From contig OZ037767.1 of NCBI GenBank assembly GCA_964035545.1, positions 3,843,680-3,907,679 on the forward strand: a stretch of DNA of 64,000 bases, given 5' to 3'. The stretch is from Bugula neritina. Taxonomy: Eukaryota; Bryozoa; Gymnolaemata; Cheilostomatida; Bugulidae. Made by a program: the position numbers and the translations under genes. Shown one piece after another: positions 45,985 to 59,800 of the stretch (positions within the stretch are counted from its first letter, which is position 1; each line of letters starts with the position of its first letter). The notes below the pieces were generated by a model that saw only the letters and a program-made list of their open reading frames with translations, did not search any database and had not been told where the DNA came from.

Positions 45985-46054
45985 TAGTACACTTTGGAAT
46001 AATTTGTGGTCCTTAGATATATACTAACATACCCATTATTATCATTTTGACAAG

Positions 46055-46172
46055 CTAAGTTCTTGTTTGATGCCGACTCCCACAGTTGAAAGTTTTGCAT
46101 TCAGTTCGTTTGAGTTTATTTTTATTCATGGGAGCGTTGGCTTTGATGATGGGCTCACAAGTGTTTGATTGA
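46055..46172 (-). other. Short exon-like frame of unknown role
   Basis: A 40-codon frame starts MAQSNTCEPIIKANAPMNKN and stops at TAG. Its codons look non-random, but it has no recognised family or splice partners. Confidence 0.25.
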
Positions 46173-46854
46173 GCCATTTAGGTGCAGAAATGGAGATTTT
46201 GACGAAGAATTCCTCACATTTTGTTAAAAGCTCTTGGCTTGTGTTAGATGACCCCTACCAACATATTTGGAAGCGTAGAAAGCTATGAATACAACTGTTA
46301 AGACAAGGGCTGACTAGTGTATCATATTTGTTGAAAGTTTTTGTTAAAGTGTTGGACTTTTAGATTATAATGATTTTATATATCAACAACTTCAGGAACT
46401 GTTGAAAGTGTTGGACAAAGCATTTTCATAACACTTTGTGGATTTGTTAGACTGTTAAAAATTAATGGATTTCTATATCAACATTTTGGAGATTTGTTGA
46501 ATGTGTTAGACAGAGCCCCATCTTCTAATTAGTTTGTTGGTTTGTTAGATTGTTGGATTTCATGTATCACCTAAACTAAAGTTGGTTGATATTGTTTATA
46601 CAATGTTTTGCTGCAGTGTATTTGTTGAATGTTTTTATAGTACACTCTATGCTTTGAAGCCAATCATTTATAATCCAATTAAAAAAAGTCGTAACACCAA
46701 TTGTATTTTTGACATTTTTTTTGAGTATTCAATAATGAAATTGCTAAAATATAAAGAAATTATATCGTGTTATGCACCTCACTTGTAAGTAGCATTACCA
46801 ATATACAAAAAATCATATTAATTTTCTATTTCTTTACAAAATGCATGAAATTTT

Positions 46855-49800
46855 TCCTTGTTCGTTGTGAGATGGTCCCAAGTCTGTGTCTTGCAGCAGC
46901 CATTAAAAACTCTTTGCACTCACTTGCAGTTTTAATAATTCTATTCTGTTGCAGGGTCCTTGCTTTTATAACTTTATCTCATAAAGCAATGGACCTTTTG
47001 GTGGCATTAAGCTCTAAGAATTCTTTTTCTGTCATTGCCCCATAGTCACCGTTATTCTGCAAATTAATAACATATATCTCTTGAACAGTCAGTGGAAGGT
47101 TCCAAAGATGATTTGCTCTACATTTTTATTTGTTCTATATTTTTAACAGCAGCTTCACATTAGGTGGTAGGGTTGATGCTTTTAAATTTTGGGTTCTGAA
47201 TAGTAATCTCACAAAATGTATGAACATTTGTCATGATTGTTTGTACAGGCTTGCAATTTTTTTTCTAAACACTAACCCCTTTAGCCTTTTCACCCTCTCT
47301 TTGGGGTTTTCCAATAATGTTTAGTTTTCCACTATCCAGATGCCGCATAACTGCAATTGCCTGTTGCATGCTGTATGATTGTACAATTTCAGACACTGCT
47401 TCTGTTTCAAGTGCATTATTTGCTGCTTCTAATACCATTGCCAATCATAGGACATGACCCTGCATAATTATTTTTTTAGCTACTATCAAGCAACTATAAG
47501 TTTACACAATAGGGTTTTTACAAGCATATATGAGTTCAGCTGCATTTATGATACTGAATTCCATTAAAAAAAAACTTAGTTTCTAAAAGTGACTTAAAAA
47601 GAAATTCTGACCACCTAAATCATGTAGTTCTAGCAAGCCGAGATCTTGCACTATAGTTTATTCAGCATACAGTACACTTTATAATAGCATTTTTAACGTT
47701 TGTGGTTCAGAGTTATTGTAACATGATAATATCCGCTAGTATCTGTAGCTTTTTGTTTCGCTACATAGACATTGAAATTTGTAAAAGCTAGCTTATGAAG
47801 TTTGTAAATTTCCAAAATTTCACTCATTAAAGATTTATTTACGAGTCCCAGAGAAGGATCAGCTGCTGGAAGGTCAGATGTTCTTGCCTCCATGTCATCG
47901 AAATAGTTTTCAAACGATGTGCCTGCTCCAGAATTCAGTCTGTAGCAGTTCTTCTCACTGATATTCTGAAAAAATTGCCTCAAAATATTAAATGGCCTCA
48001 AAATACTAAATAATACAATGAATATTTCAAGTCTCCTAACCAGCTGCTGCTTATATATCATGTATAGAATACCAAAACACCAGTAAGAATGAACATAATT
48101 AAATTTTATGAAAATGATCCAAATAAATCACAAAAAGTATTCCTTTTTAATGAAAATGAACTTATTTACACGCTCGGTCCACTTGCATGCAACTTATAAT
48201 TTATCAAGTTTTAAAGTCCAGCTACCTGCTAGACCAGTTACCAGCTATCTTGGCTGATTAAAATACATGTAAAGTTATACTATCCAGCATACATTCATTA
48301 CTCAAATTTTTACCCCTGAACAGTGGTGATTTTGTAACACCTTTAAGAAAAGAGTGAACAGATCTTTCCCACTCTCCACTCGCTTTTCTATCTCCTGAAA
48401 CTTGACATGGCGTTTTGTGGCAAAGCATATCAAATGCCGGTCCACAAAACCGTCAATATTGCTTCTCTGTATGCGCTGGTTAAGCAGCCGAGGGTGACGA
48501 AGCCTAGAAGTTCATATGGAAGAGTTTGTATAAATTTTCAACAGATAAAATGTATACCATTGTACAACACTTCTTTTATTAAATAATAGAAAAGCAACCT
48601 ATAGAATGCAAACTACAAGAAAAGGAAATGAACAATTTTTACACGCACACTGAACTTTTGTGTACCTGTGTAATTTAATCTTGTTTCTTTTATTTCTTTT
48701 AAGCCTTACTTGCTGTTTTGGGCCCAGCTCCCACCACCAGATAGTGTTAGCCAAACACGTCTATCTAGGGAATCTGGCCTTCCCTTATTCTCTAGACATT
48801 CCAACAAGCCTTCAATCTCATCCAGTATATTGAGATAAGTTCCGTTATTGGTGGATAATTGCTCATGCAATTTTGCCATCGTGATAGTTTCATTTGAGCA
48901 AAAAAGATGAGACATGGCTCATTATCTATATATAAAGCAGTTCTAGTAAATAGCAACAACAAAGTTCTTATTAGTAAAGTGAAACAAACAATTATTACCT
49001 GAAAACAGTTATCTTTTCCAGCAAAATTTTAAACCGCAAATATTACAAAACATTACATAACTACCTTGCTGTGAAAGTCCACTAAAACGTTTTTCGGCTT
49101 GTTCATTACACACAGTATCTTTCACTCATTTGAGGGCTGCCAACAGACACTTCAATGCCACTGTTTTTTGAGACCCTATAGATAACAGTAAATAATAATA
49201 CTAATAATTTATTTCAATATACAAACATTGGGGTTTGAGTAAAAAAAGCATTATCGCCTCTCTGTATGCGCTGGTTAAGCAGCTGAGGTTGAAGAAAGCC
49301 TTGAAGTTTATATGAAGGAGTTTGTATAAAGTTTCAACAGATGAAATGTATACCATTGTACAACACTTCTTTTATTGAATAATAGAAAAGCAACCTATAG
49401 AATGCAAACTACAAGAAAAGGAAATAAACAATTTTTACACGCACACTGAACTTTTGTGTACCTGTGTAATTTAATCTTGTTTCTTTTATTTCTTTTAAGC
49501 CTTGCTTGCTGTTTTGGGCCCAGCTCCCACCACCAGATAGTGTTAGCCAAACACGTCTATTTAGAGAATCTGGCCTTTCCTTATTCTCTAGACATTCCAA
49601 CAAGCCTTCAATCTCATCCAGTATATTGAGATAAGTTCCGTTATTGGTGGATAATTGCTCATGCAATTTTGCCATCGTGATGGTTTCATTTGAGCAAAAA
49701 AGATGAGACATGGCTCATTATCTATATATAAAGCAGTTCTAGTAAATAGCAACAACAAAATTTTTATTAGTAAAGTGAAACAAACAATTATTACCTGAAA

Positions 49801-50334
49801 GAACAGTTATCTTTTCCAGCAAAATTTTAAACTGCAAATATTACAAAACATTACACAACTACCTTGCGATGAAAGTTTACTAAAACGTTTTTTTCGGCTT
49901 GTTCATTACACACAGTATCTTTTACTCGTTTGAGGGCTGCCAACAGACACTTCAATGCCACTGTTTTTTGAGACCCTATAGATAAAAGTAAATAACAATA
50001 CTAATAAATTATTTTAATATACAAGCATTGGGGTTTGGGTAAAAAAACTTCTACTCATGCTAAGCAGAAGAATAATAAATGGTTTTGAGTGAAATTCTGT
50101 TCTTTTTTTAATTAAAAAACATTTTAATAGTCATTAGTTAATATCTATGATCCGTGATTAATATGTCTAACCTGGAGGAGCAGCCACTGCAGACCAAATT
50201 ATAATTGGTTCAGTAAAGTTGATCTCATCCCTATGAGTTGAGACAGTGGAAATTCCCATCAATCCAGACACAATTGTAAGAACCTGCTGCAACAGCATGG
50301 AGATGTTGACAGAGGCTTCTTTTTTATTCAACAT
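46855..50334 (-). pseudogene. DUF3987-like (primase-helicase-related) gene, partly duplicated and damaged
   Basis: Pieces in transcription order: 50334-50172 (ends FTEPIIIWSAVAAPPG), 49975-49863 (SQKTVALKCLLAALK), 49711-49462 (gamma) or 48915-48710 (beta; HEQLSTNNGTYLNILDEIEG then VWLTLSGGGSWAQNSK), 48503-48341 (RSNIDGFVDRHLICFATK), 47965-47693 (NCYRLNSGAG, then helices), 47390-47265 (AVMRHLDSGKLNIIGKP) and 47020-46855. The order P-loop-like PPGSxK, DE(I/L) plus xGG(S/G)W block, then DGxxDR(H/F) fits the DUF3987/YfjI-type proteins of phages and plasmids as I recall them. Phases fit between exons 1-2, beta-48503 and 48341-47965. Damage: the beta version of exon 2 (near 49110) has TGA, the gamma exon 3 donor is GC instead of GT, and the last piece has TGA. 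It is either a decaying gene or one rescued by mixed use of the duplicates. Confidence 0.5.
48467..50045. repeat. 795-bp tandem duplication within the DUF3987-like gene
   Basis: 48467-49262 and 49262-50045 are direct copies (offset 795 near the left end). Each unit carries exons 2 and 3 of the DUF3987-like gene and the beginning of exon 4. The left unit keeps the full exon 4; the right unit has only its start, with a frame-shifting base. Confidence 0.9.
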
Positions 50335-53300
50335 AGATAACAATTACTTAACATTTTTAAATCTTATAAAATTCATATTTTTTCTGCCTTGTCTACTGTT
50401 TAATAAACAGTTCAGATTAATTTAATGTCATATTTATCACCCTATTCGTTAGTGTTGAGAACAAAGAAGGTTTCCAATATCTCCATTACTGCACCTACCT
50501 CGATTGAGCATTACCCAAAAAACAATATACGGTTTAAATTTGATACATATAGCATAGTTTTATTTGTAGTTGGAGGGCCGCCACTACAAATATCTCGAGC
50601 CTATTCAGGCTCCCATTTCTCCACCATATAAAGAAGCTTGTGAAAAAAGGAAAGGAAATCAAAATGTAACAGTCAAATCCGATTTAGATGATAACCTACA
50701 AAATGGATAATATTGAAATTGAACTTTTCCAACTTTTATGTCATACATTTTTACTTACACCAGTTTACTATGCCAGAGTCTTTGGCGAGGGGCGAGTTTG
50801 GTAACTCTAGTCTTTGCTAGTGTAGGCTTGAATGGTTTGTTTTGTGAATATACTGGAACATTTACGAACTATAATCAATATGATCTCTATTAAATTGTAA
50901 AATTTCCTCTAGTCTTATGCTAGAAAATTCTTTTTATTTCAACATCTGCATTGTCATATTAGGATTATTTATAAAAGTAACTTTAGTTTTACCTGACTGT
51001 GTTCTGTTTGACTGAAATCTTGACCTCTTGTTCTATTGGGTTCCAACTCAAGTTTTGTTTATTAACAAAATGCTAGCTGCTGATAGAAGTAATTAAAAAG
51101 CAATACATTTTGTTTAATGCTATACCAAATATTTACGAAAGCTATGTATGTAAATCAATTAAATGTCCCGTCTACCAATATTAAGTGTTAGTCTCAAGTT
51201 TAATGTAATGAGAAATGTCAGTTTTTTACATTTAATAATATATAACCTAACTGCATATATAAATTTGCAATTTACTCCCATGTTGAGGTTATTTTAAATT
51301 CATACCTGTATAAAAGTTTGAAAAAATATATCACAAATGAAATGTATATATTACTGCATTATGATGAGCATCTAAAAAAGTTGTTGGCCAAATGATACCA
51401 GACCTAGTGTGAGTGGACAGTATTACTGTATGATTACAATAAAGTTGTTGAGAATTGAAAGATAATACGGCTGTATATTATTGTAAATATCAACAGTAAA
51501 ATTAGTAATACTTTTGAAGTATTGCCCACCTCCAGAAATTGGCCTGAACTTTTTTGCCATTTATTAGCAATATCTGTCCAATTATTCCGTGTTGTTGTTT
51601 TCCCCCTGTAGTGTACATACACTAAGTCATATAGGCATGGTCTACTTCAAACTAACTCAATAACTAAGTTTGTTAAATCTTCTGTTGGCATAATGATATT
51701 GAACCAAATAGTAAGATAGCAAAAACTGAAGAAATTCCCGATTCTTGATGTGCAGTGGAATATTTACAATCGTGGAAAAAAAACTTTCATTGGCATTGCA
51801 TCAATTTATTGGACAGAAATGTCCAATGAGGCTGCATGGAATTTACCCAGGGCTTTTTCTCTGTCTAATTTCAACTGAATAGAAAGGGGATTTAGGTAGC
51901 TATTTTATTATATAAGCTATATGTGTATCAGAATTTTGTTGATCAATCATGTTAAATATTAACCATTGCTTCTTGTTGCACTCGATTGTGTATTTAATTT
52001 TGTTATTTTTTTGCGGGAATGTCTATAAGCACACATAGCCTACAGTGGTAGGGCTGATGGAGTTTTTATATACTTGTAGGTAATGTGCATGCTTGTGTTT
52101 AGTAGCCGAGTGGTTTATAACAATGACATCACACTGGGGTTAGGAAGATGACCAATCTATGACGCATGTTTTTAAAGATCAGTCCAAATTGATTTAAATT
52201 TACGACATTTTGTATTTTAATAGAAGCTTTTTAGGAAAAACGGTGATTTTACTACATTTTTGGTTGTAATAAAATAGAATTCTTTCCTCTGATTTTCTAA
52301 CCTCTTAACACGTGGTTCACACACAGCTATTAGGCTGAGCAATGAAACAAGTAATGCAAATTTTACCTTATTTCATTTTGCTGATGGGAAGCTTCTCTTG
52401 AATCTGCAAATCTATTTTATTAGAATTGGTTTATCCTAAGATATATCAGAAAATCCTCCAACCATCACCATACTCTCAAGGGAAAAATCTCTAAGTTTCA
52501 GGAGCATTGAACTATAATTTCAGTTCATTGTTCACAAAAGCCTATATATGTATAACCTCTCGTGTGATTTTCGTAGCCCGGGAGCAGCTCTACCCTTCTA
52601 GGAGATTATATAAAACAGAACCTTGGCTTCACTTATACACTACATAACACACATCTAACTAACCACTCTTAATAATACCTTTTCTCGCTATACAAATATC
52701 CTATTTAGAAAAATAAACTTGAGTACATTGAAATTAGCAATATTTGCATACTTATTTACTAGGCTAATGGCTTTATTTATAATGTTTGTTGAATTATAAT
52801 TACTCAAAGTAGCGTTGGCTATTCCATAACATGGCAAACATAATTATATCATTATACATGTTTCTACACAGCAACCCATGCTGCGTGACACTAATGTAAT
52901 TTGTTCATTGCATTTCAAGTGCAGCATCCCGGCAGCTACTGGAATAAGCTTGCTGACACCTTGTTGCTACGTGTCATGTATTTATACACAGTGACCGTTG
53001 AAACTTCGTAGACATTTGTTCTTCTGGTAAATGATTTCCTGTCTTTTCATTGGCCTCATTAAAATCAGGTATCCGAATCTACATCACATTGAAATGTATA
53101 TATGAAGTTATTGTTTGCCTCTTCCTGCCTGCTAACGTGTTGTGTGTGATTTGGAATTTGCTGTTGGTCATTTACGCATTACCTGTCTACTGAAGACACC
53201 AGGTAAATGTTTACTATTTACTATAAAATTACATAATTACTATTCATTATAGAATGGTACTTACATCCACTACAAGCTCATTTTAGTACTTTCATTACAT

Positions 53301-53821
53301 TCGTGATCTCATGTTTTGTCAATTGTTTTTAATCATTTGAGGTAAGCTCCTAGTTTATGTTTAAAGAAATTGCTATTTCTATTTATTACTTAGTTAACCA
53401 GTTACTATATACATTATTCCAGACTTAACACAAGCCAAATGATTAGCTCACCTCTTCCAAATTTCACTCGGGAAGTTGAACTAAGGATTATTAGTATTTG
53501 TTGAGCATAGCTTGTTTTGTGTTTCAACTTTAGGTTTACTTCTAATGAAGATACTCTGTTTAGTTTAATATAAATAATGAAGAATTAAACACCTGTATAA
53601 CAACAAAAGAGGCGCTATTCTATATAGTTAAATCCTAGTATAAATACCTTCACCGACAACAGTATTTGTTGTATGCATCTATAAATTATGAGCAGCTTAA
53701 TTCTTATATTTAAATTAGTTAAGCTGCTGCTGCTGCCACTGCTGCTTGTGCTGTTAAGTCAGCTACCTAGACCTAGTTTGAAAAACTTATTTTTCAATCT
53801 GCTTAAATTTTTTCTATAACA
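50335..53821. other. Gene-poor stretch between the DUF3987-like gene and the CNBD2-like gene
   Basis: No confident gene is visible. A minus-strand frame near 51605-51530 (TTTRNNWTDIANKWQKSSGQ) has AG and GT borders and could be an upstream exon of the DUF3987-like gene. Near 50515-50450 the minus strand reads VGAVMEILETFFVLN, related to the fragment at 34678-34768. A GCT-rich run lies at 53722-53752. The expected last exon of FTSJ1 was looked for here and not found. Confidence 0.4.
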
Positions 53822-56800
53822 ATGGATACCAGCATTCCGCCATCAATTCCGCTCCCACCATCTCCTTTGCCATCCATGCCTCCAGGTTCTGTGAGTAGAT
53901 GGATCAGGTGTGTTTGTTTGAAGTCATCATTACCTGACCTGTAGCCAAGTGCAGATACTTTCAAATCACAGGATGTTTGGTTCAACTCCAGTACTACTTG
54001 GGTGTAGTGGCTGGCCTATAGTAGACATTGGTCAGCTGAAACTATTAAAACTTGAATTCTTCTTTTTAGCAGGACTTTAATTTGCTAGTGTTTAGTTATT
54101 ACAGTTGTTGAGCTGTTAGTTATTATTTCTTATAGTAGTTTACTAGTTTTGTTGTTGGTTGTTTAGTTGTTTGTTGGTTGTTCAGTTATTATAGTTGATA
54201 GTTATTAGTTACTAGTTGATAGTTATTAGTTACTAGTTGATAGCTACTAGTCACTAGTGGATAGTTGTTTAGTGATGACAACTACCTGCTATATCAGGTT
54301 TTGGAAAGCTTTAACTGTGGCACTGCAGAAAGAAGAATTGCGAATTACAATTTTTGACTTGCCAGGCTAGATATATTTTCCAACACATAAGTTATGTACT
54401 TCATCTACTAAATGCATTCACTGTAAGCGCAAAGTGTGTATTATTAGGAAAATGAACCGGGAGACTGTAGAAATATCTAAAGTCATACAGAAAAGTCCTG
54501 AAGATAGAACTAAGACCGAGTTAGATAGGATCCTGCCATACCTTGCCACCAGAAGTCAACTTCTCAATAAACTTAAAACAGGTTTGGAGAGTTTAGTGCT
54601 TTCAGTTGGTGGTGTAGTCAGTGGTAAGAATAAGGTAAATATGTTGGCCAGAATAAGGTAAATTATGTTGGTAAGGTTGAGCTGTCGAATTCACTAGAGA
54701 TTTGTTTTACTTTATGTTCCTAATTTCTGTAGAATTTCAACTTATGTTTTGAGTTGGAGTTTTGAACAATCTCAACCTAAAGATTTTTGCTTAGCTCCAT
54801 TTTCTAATTAAATGGTTAGATACTTGATTGCTTTCTTCCACATTACATTACAAACATTCCAACTGATAATTTTAATTTACAGTCTGCAGGTGTTGTAGTC
54901 TAATTATGTGGTGTTGCAATGTGTGGAAAAAAACTGAAAATTTCTGCACCTTCAACTCTTGAATTTTCACGACAAAAAAAGCAGATTTCACCACATTATT
55001 TTATCAACAATTCCCTCTGCACTCCAGTGGCTACTGGCCTCACTATGCACAATATTTTACCTGCGCTATTTTGGTACTATATTTAGGTTTGTAATATTTT
55101 ACTGGTTTCTTTGTAGAAGTTCTGTTTGAGCTTATTAAACACTGCCGCCATTTAAAGTGTAGAAGAAATGATGTGATTATAAGACAAGGAACAACTGGGG
55201 ATTGGTAGGTATCGTAACTCCAGTATTATATAGCCTTTTGGGAACTGAGTGTAATCCTAGTTTTTCTCCCATCATCCATATTCTGTATGGTCTACTTTGA
55301 AAGATCACAGGCTGAACTTTGCTATACATGTATTTATTCACTGGCCAAACCTTCTGTAGTATAAATTATTAGACAGCCATGATAGAACAGACAACGTTCA
55401 GCACTTCACCTAAAAGTACACGTTGACTCAATATTATTTGGAGTTGTTTTTTTATACTATGCAATGCTTGCCCGGTGCTTTAAACAGCTGCAACTTTCTC
55501 AGTCAATGTTTGTGTAATAGTAAATCTACTGATTAGAAATTGTCTTCTCATGTTGTAGCAATTTGTGTCAATTATTTGATTTACAATAACGAAATAATCT
55601 CTGTCAAAATTGTTTGCTTCAGCTGTTCAGTGTCATTTCCTTGCAATGTGGAATATTATTATATATAGAACTTGACATTTTAATTTCATTTAGTTTGTCA
55701 CAATCTAGATAAAAATATGGGAGTGAATGTAAAAAATAACAGTGCGGCCAGCTGATGGCTTGAATAGATTAAGTTCAAAGTTCAAATCAAATTTAGTTTG
55801 TAGTGTATACAGGGGGACAACTCCATATTTTGAATTTCTCTGTAGTTTCTATATCATACTGACTGGGCAGACCTCTGTGTATATCGACTCTTCAAAGAAT
55901 GACGATGTTTCGGATGAGGGAGGCGCGTCGGAGAAGAAAAACGACCTTGAATCGCTTTTCGAGGAACTGGACGAGCTGTTTGGAGGAAAGCAGAAAGCCA
56001 AAGAATCTCCGGAGAAAAAGAACGAGCAGGTTCAACGCTCCACACTTGGGAAGTTCATAATGATGATAGGTGCGTAACGCCACTCTATACTAAACTGGGA
56101 ACTGTCCAGTCATACTATAGAAACTAGCTCTAGTTTTTATTTTATAGAGAATCGTTTATATTAACTTATCAGTGTTTCATACTAAAACATAGACAGGTGG
56201 AATCGGATTATCATGCTACAGGTAATTTGGGCACTCCTAATTTTAAGAGTTGTCTCTCCACACTACTACCATCCAAATTCTAAGCTCAGCATGTATAGTG
56301 TTGAACATTCTTAGATCTGTTTGAGGTGCTAAACTACTAAAAGTATTACAAGGCACACATTTCTAGATTGGAAAAAACTGTGTTCTACTGAACAATCCTA
56401 AAGAAAATTGGTTCTCACACAAGAATGGTTGCTGTTGGTACCTAATAAAGTATTGGTTGAAGAATGCAGATCTAAAACCTTCTGGTGCAATATTTTTAAC
56501 AATCTAAGCAAAAAATTGTTTTAACTCTGCAAATTAAAAATAATTGAAGCTGATTCCAAAAAATTTAAAAAAGGTGCTTGTAGTTTTTTAATAAAAATTT
56601 TTGCCAGTCTAGGTATAACGAATTTTTTGCAGTAGTTTTTTTAAAACCAATTTATATTTACAAATGGATTATTTTTTATACTATGTAACACGCAGACAGA
56701 CAATGCACTGTGTTTATGTTCAAGTAGAATGATTCAGTATAATATAAACTCAGTCATATTGGAAGGTGCAGCTATAAAATGTATTATATTTACGATACAA

Positions 56801-59800
56801 ATTTATTATGCCTGATTGCATCTACTCCAATAGATTAATTAAATATCCCATAGAATAGTAATTATTATGAAGCTGGTGCATAGCAACAGCAACCATGTGT
56901 AGGATACGAGGGATTCCCTTGATACACAATGTAAACAATAAAGTATTTGAATCTCCTATCCCTCCTGAACTATATTGAAAGACCACATATAATTCAGTGT
57001 AATTATATTGTCTGGCCACTACACTATCATACTGTAGCTTTTCATGTTGTGCTTAAATAAACAGCCTTCTTATTGTAAAACATGAGTCTTTTGAACTTAT
57101 AGATTTTGTGAAATACAATGACATCAGATTTGTACAATCCTGTGGGCGAAGCTTAAATTTCAAGTGTTTGCCAATACTGGGGATTGGGTGTCAGCGCAGG
57201 TATAATATTTGATTCGTAGGTATAATATTTAATTTGATATAACAGATACATACAAGGTGAATAATAAGCTCGGTTTGGCACTGAATGGATATATATATGG
57301 TTTTTATGGCTTGTACAGGTCTGGTAAGATTGTGTTAAGTTCTGACACATTTATTAATTATTATATACCTATATAAGTACTATATATGCTGGTTTCGTAG
57401 TTAATATTAAAACAGAGAATACAACTGCTGCATTAATGACTGTAAGTTTATGTAGTTAATGTAAGTGTGTATGGTTAAGGTAAGTGGGTATGGTTAAGGT
57501 AAGTTTTAATAGAAATATTGGCATACAAGCCTAGCAAAGTATAGTACATCATATACATGCAAGTCTGGAAGAACATGTAAGAATTAATAATAATAGTAAG
57601 AATAACACTAATAATAATATAATGATACTATAATAATTTAATATAAAAAGACCAATAAAATATGAATTTGTATGTATGAGTTGTGAGATATTGCTTGGAA
57701 ATAGCATTATTATTAAACAAGATTGTAATGCAAAAGGTGGAATTATTTATTATAAAGACAAGGGGGTGGGGGTTAGATTGTGCTGCTGTCTTAATATTGT
57801 TTAAAAACAGCAGCAGGTAATCGGCAGGTAGCAGGTGACCGCTGGTATGGATAGATAAAAGTTTGTTCTATTGTTACAATATCCAATATATGTGATGGTT
57901 TTAGAATCTGGGGAAAGTTTCGGTGAAGTAGCGTTGCTCTCGGACAACGCTGAGAGAAATGCCTCGATAGTAGCTGACATGGACGGCATGGAGTTGCTGG
58001 TTGTGGACAGGGAACTCTACAGTAGAACTGTCAAGGTTAGACAGTGAGATAGTAGTTTTAACTTGTTAATTACTTTACGAACTCATAAAAGTTTATAGTC
58101 ACTATCCTTGTCAAAAACCCTGATGGAAAAGGTTTTTTAAATCAAGCTGAGGATTTATTTATATGGTGCAAAAGAGCAAATATGACTGAATGCTCTTCCT
58201 AACATCACAGGTGTTTGGACTTAACTGCTGACCTTGTGTTTATTAGGCCAGCAGTCTAAACACTACACCATGGCTTCCTCCTTACTCTATAGTCTAGACT
58301 TTAGAGTCTATATTTCTTACTATATACTCTATAGATCACACTTCATAGTATATATTATTTAGTATATAAAATATACTCTATAATAACCTTCTTATAACAC
58401 AGCTAATGTCAACCAACATAGTTTAGATCAAAACCTCCAGAAACCAAAGTGTCATGCTAGACTTGTATGCTAGACTTGTAGGAGTGTTGGTAAGCTTCTA
58501 TTTTGTTCAGAGCTGCTAAATGTCAAACGTTTCATGTGTGATGAAATTACAGTCTGTTACTGGGGAATTTTAGAGCAAAGAATTTAATGCATGTAACTTT
58601 TCAGGGTTTAGTTAGTTTTATATGGAATAGAATTAGCTTTTAAAACAGTACATACTCTTTACTCACTTTTTCTGTAGCTCTTGCCTAAATATAACTTCTA
58701 ACTGTAAGTTCCAAATAATGGTGGCAGATTCCAATAAATGGATTTCACGCATAATATAGTTTGTATAATGTTATGTATTGTTGTTTTGTATACTATCGTA
58801 TATCGCGTATAATGTATTGCATGTTATATATTGATATATTATATATTACAAGATATTCTAAAATGATATTTTTTATGTCAATATCTTGAATATTACAATA
58901 TATTTCAAACACCATTATATGATGTTATATTATATATTAAAATTACATAACATAATTTATATTATATATAAATATAATGTATTATATAATGTATTATATA
59001 ATATAATGTATTATATAATATAGTGTATTATAATATATATTTCTCATATATACTAAACCAATGATCTGATGCTGCATCTAATCTCCACGCCAAAGTTCTA
59101 TGAATAGTATTTCAGCTGTTTTTTCTGCTGATTCAGGAGAAGCAGCTAGCTGAGTACCAGTGTAAGCGGGCGTTCATCAGCACCCACCCTCTCTTCAAGC
59201 ACTGGGGGTCTAGGATGCAGAGGCTACTAGAGATGAGTATAACTAAGCAAAGTTACTCTTTCAACAACACTGTGGTGAAGCAAGGGCAACCCTATGATGG
59301 CCTCTACTTCCTAATATCGTGAGTCTTCATTTTTCACCTTTGTAGAATGCTAAAAGTCTTAATTAAACTTAAATTTATGGCTGTGAAACAGAAAACCTAG
59401 GCAAAAAACAAAATGTTTGATTTTCTTTTCACAGTGTAGTATCAGGCTGCAGTCATTTGTTTGTGTTTTGCTTTTTTTTGTTTCAAGCAATACAACAACC
59501 TAACTCAACTTTCACCTTACGTGTCCTATAAAGGCAGTATGATTCTGTTAATAGTACAGCTACTCTTACAGAGTCGAGTTCATAACTTGGAATGGAATTG
59601 TTTCAGAGGTCAGGCGAAGGTCATGATGGACACGAGTCGGCACCCTTCCCAGTACCCCCGTCTGATGAACCAGGTGAACTCAGCTAAGCACAGGACCCTG
59701 GCTCAGACTATGGTCCATGTTAAAAGGAACTTTGGCTATGTTGAGGCGGAGAAGCTGGCCAATCAAAAGCACATTGAAATGGCGCTGCTCACCGTTGGGG

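Noticed and set aside
58175-58275. Functional tRNA gene
   Set aside because: Box B is degenerate, the acceptor stem does not pair, and a SINE-like tail follows.
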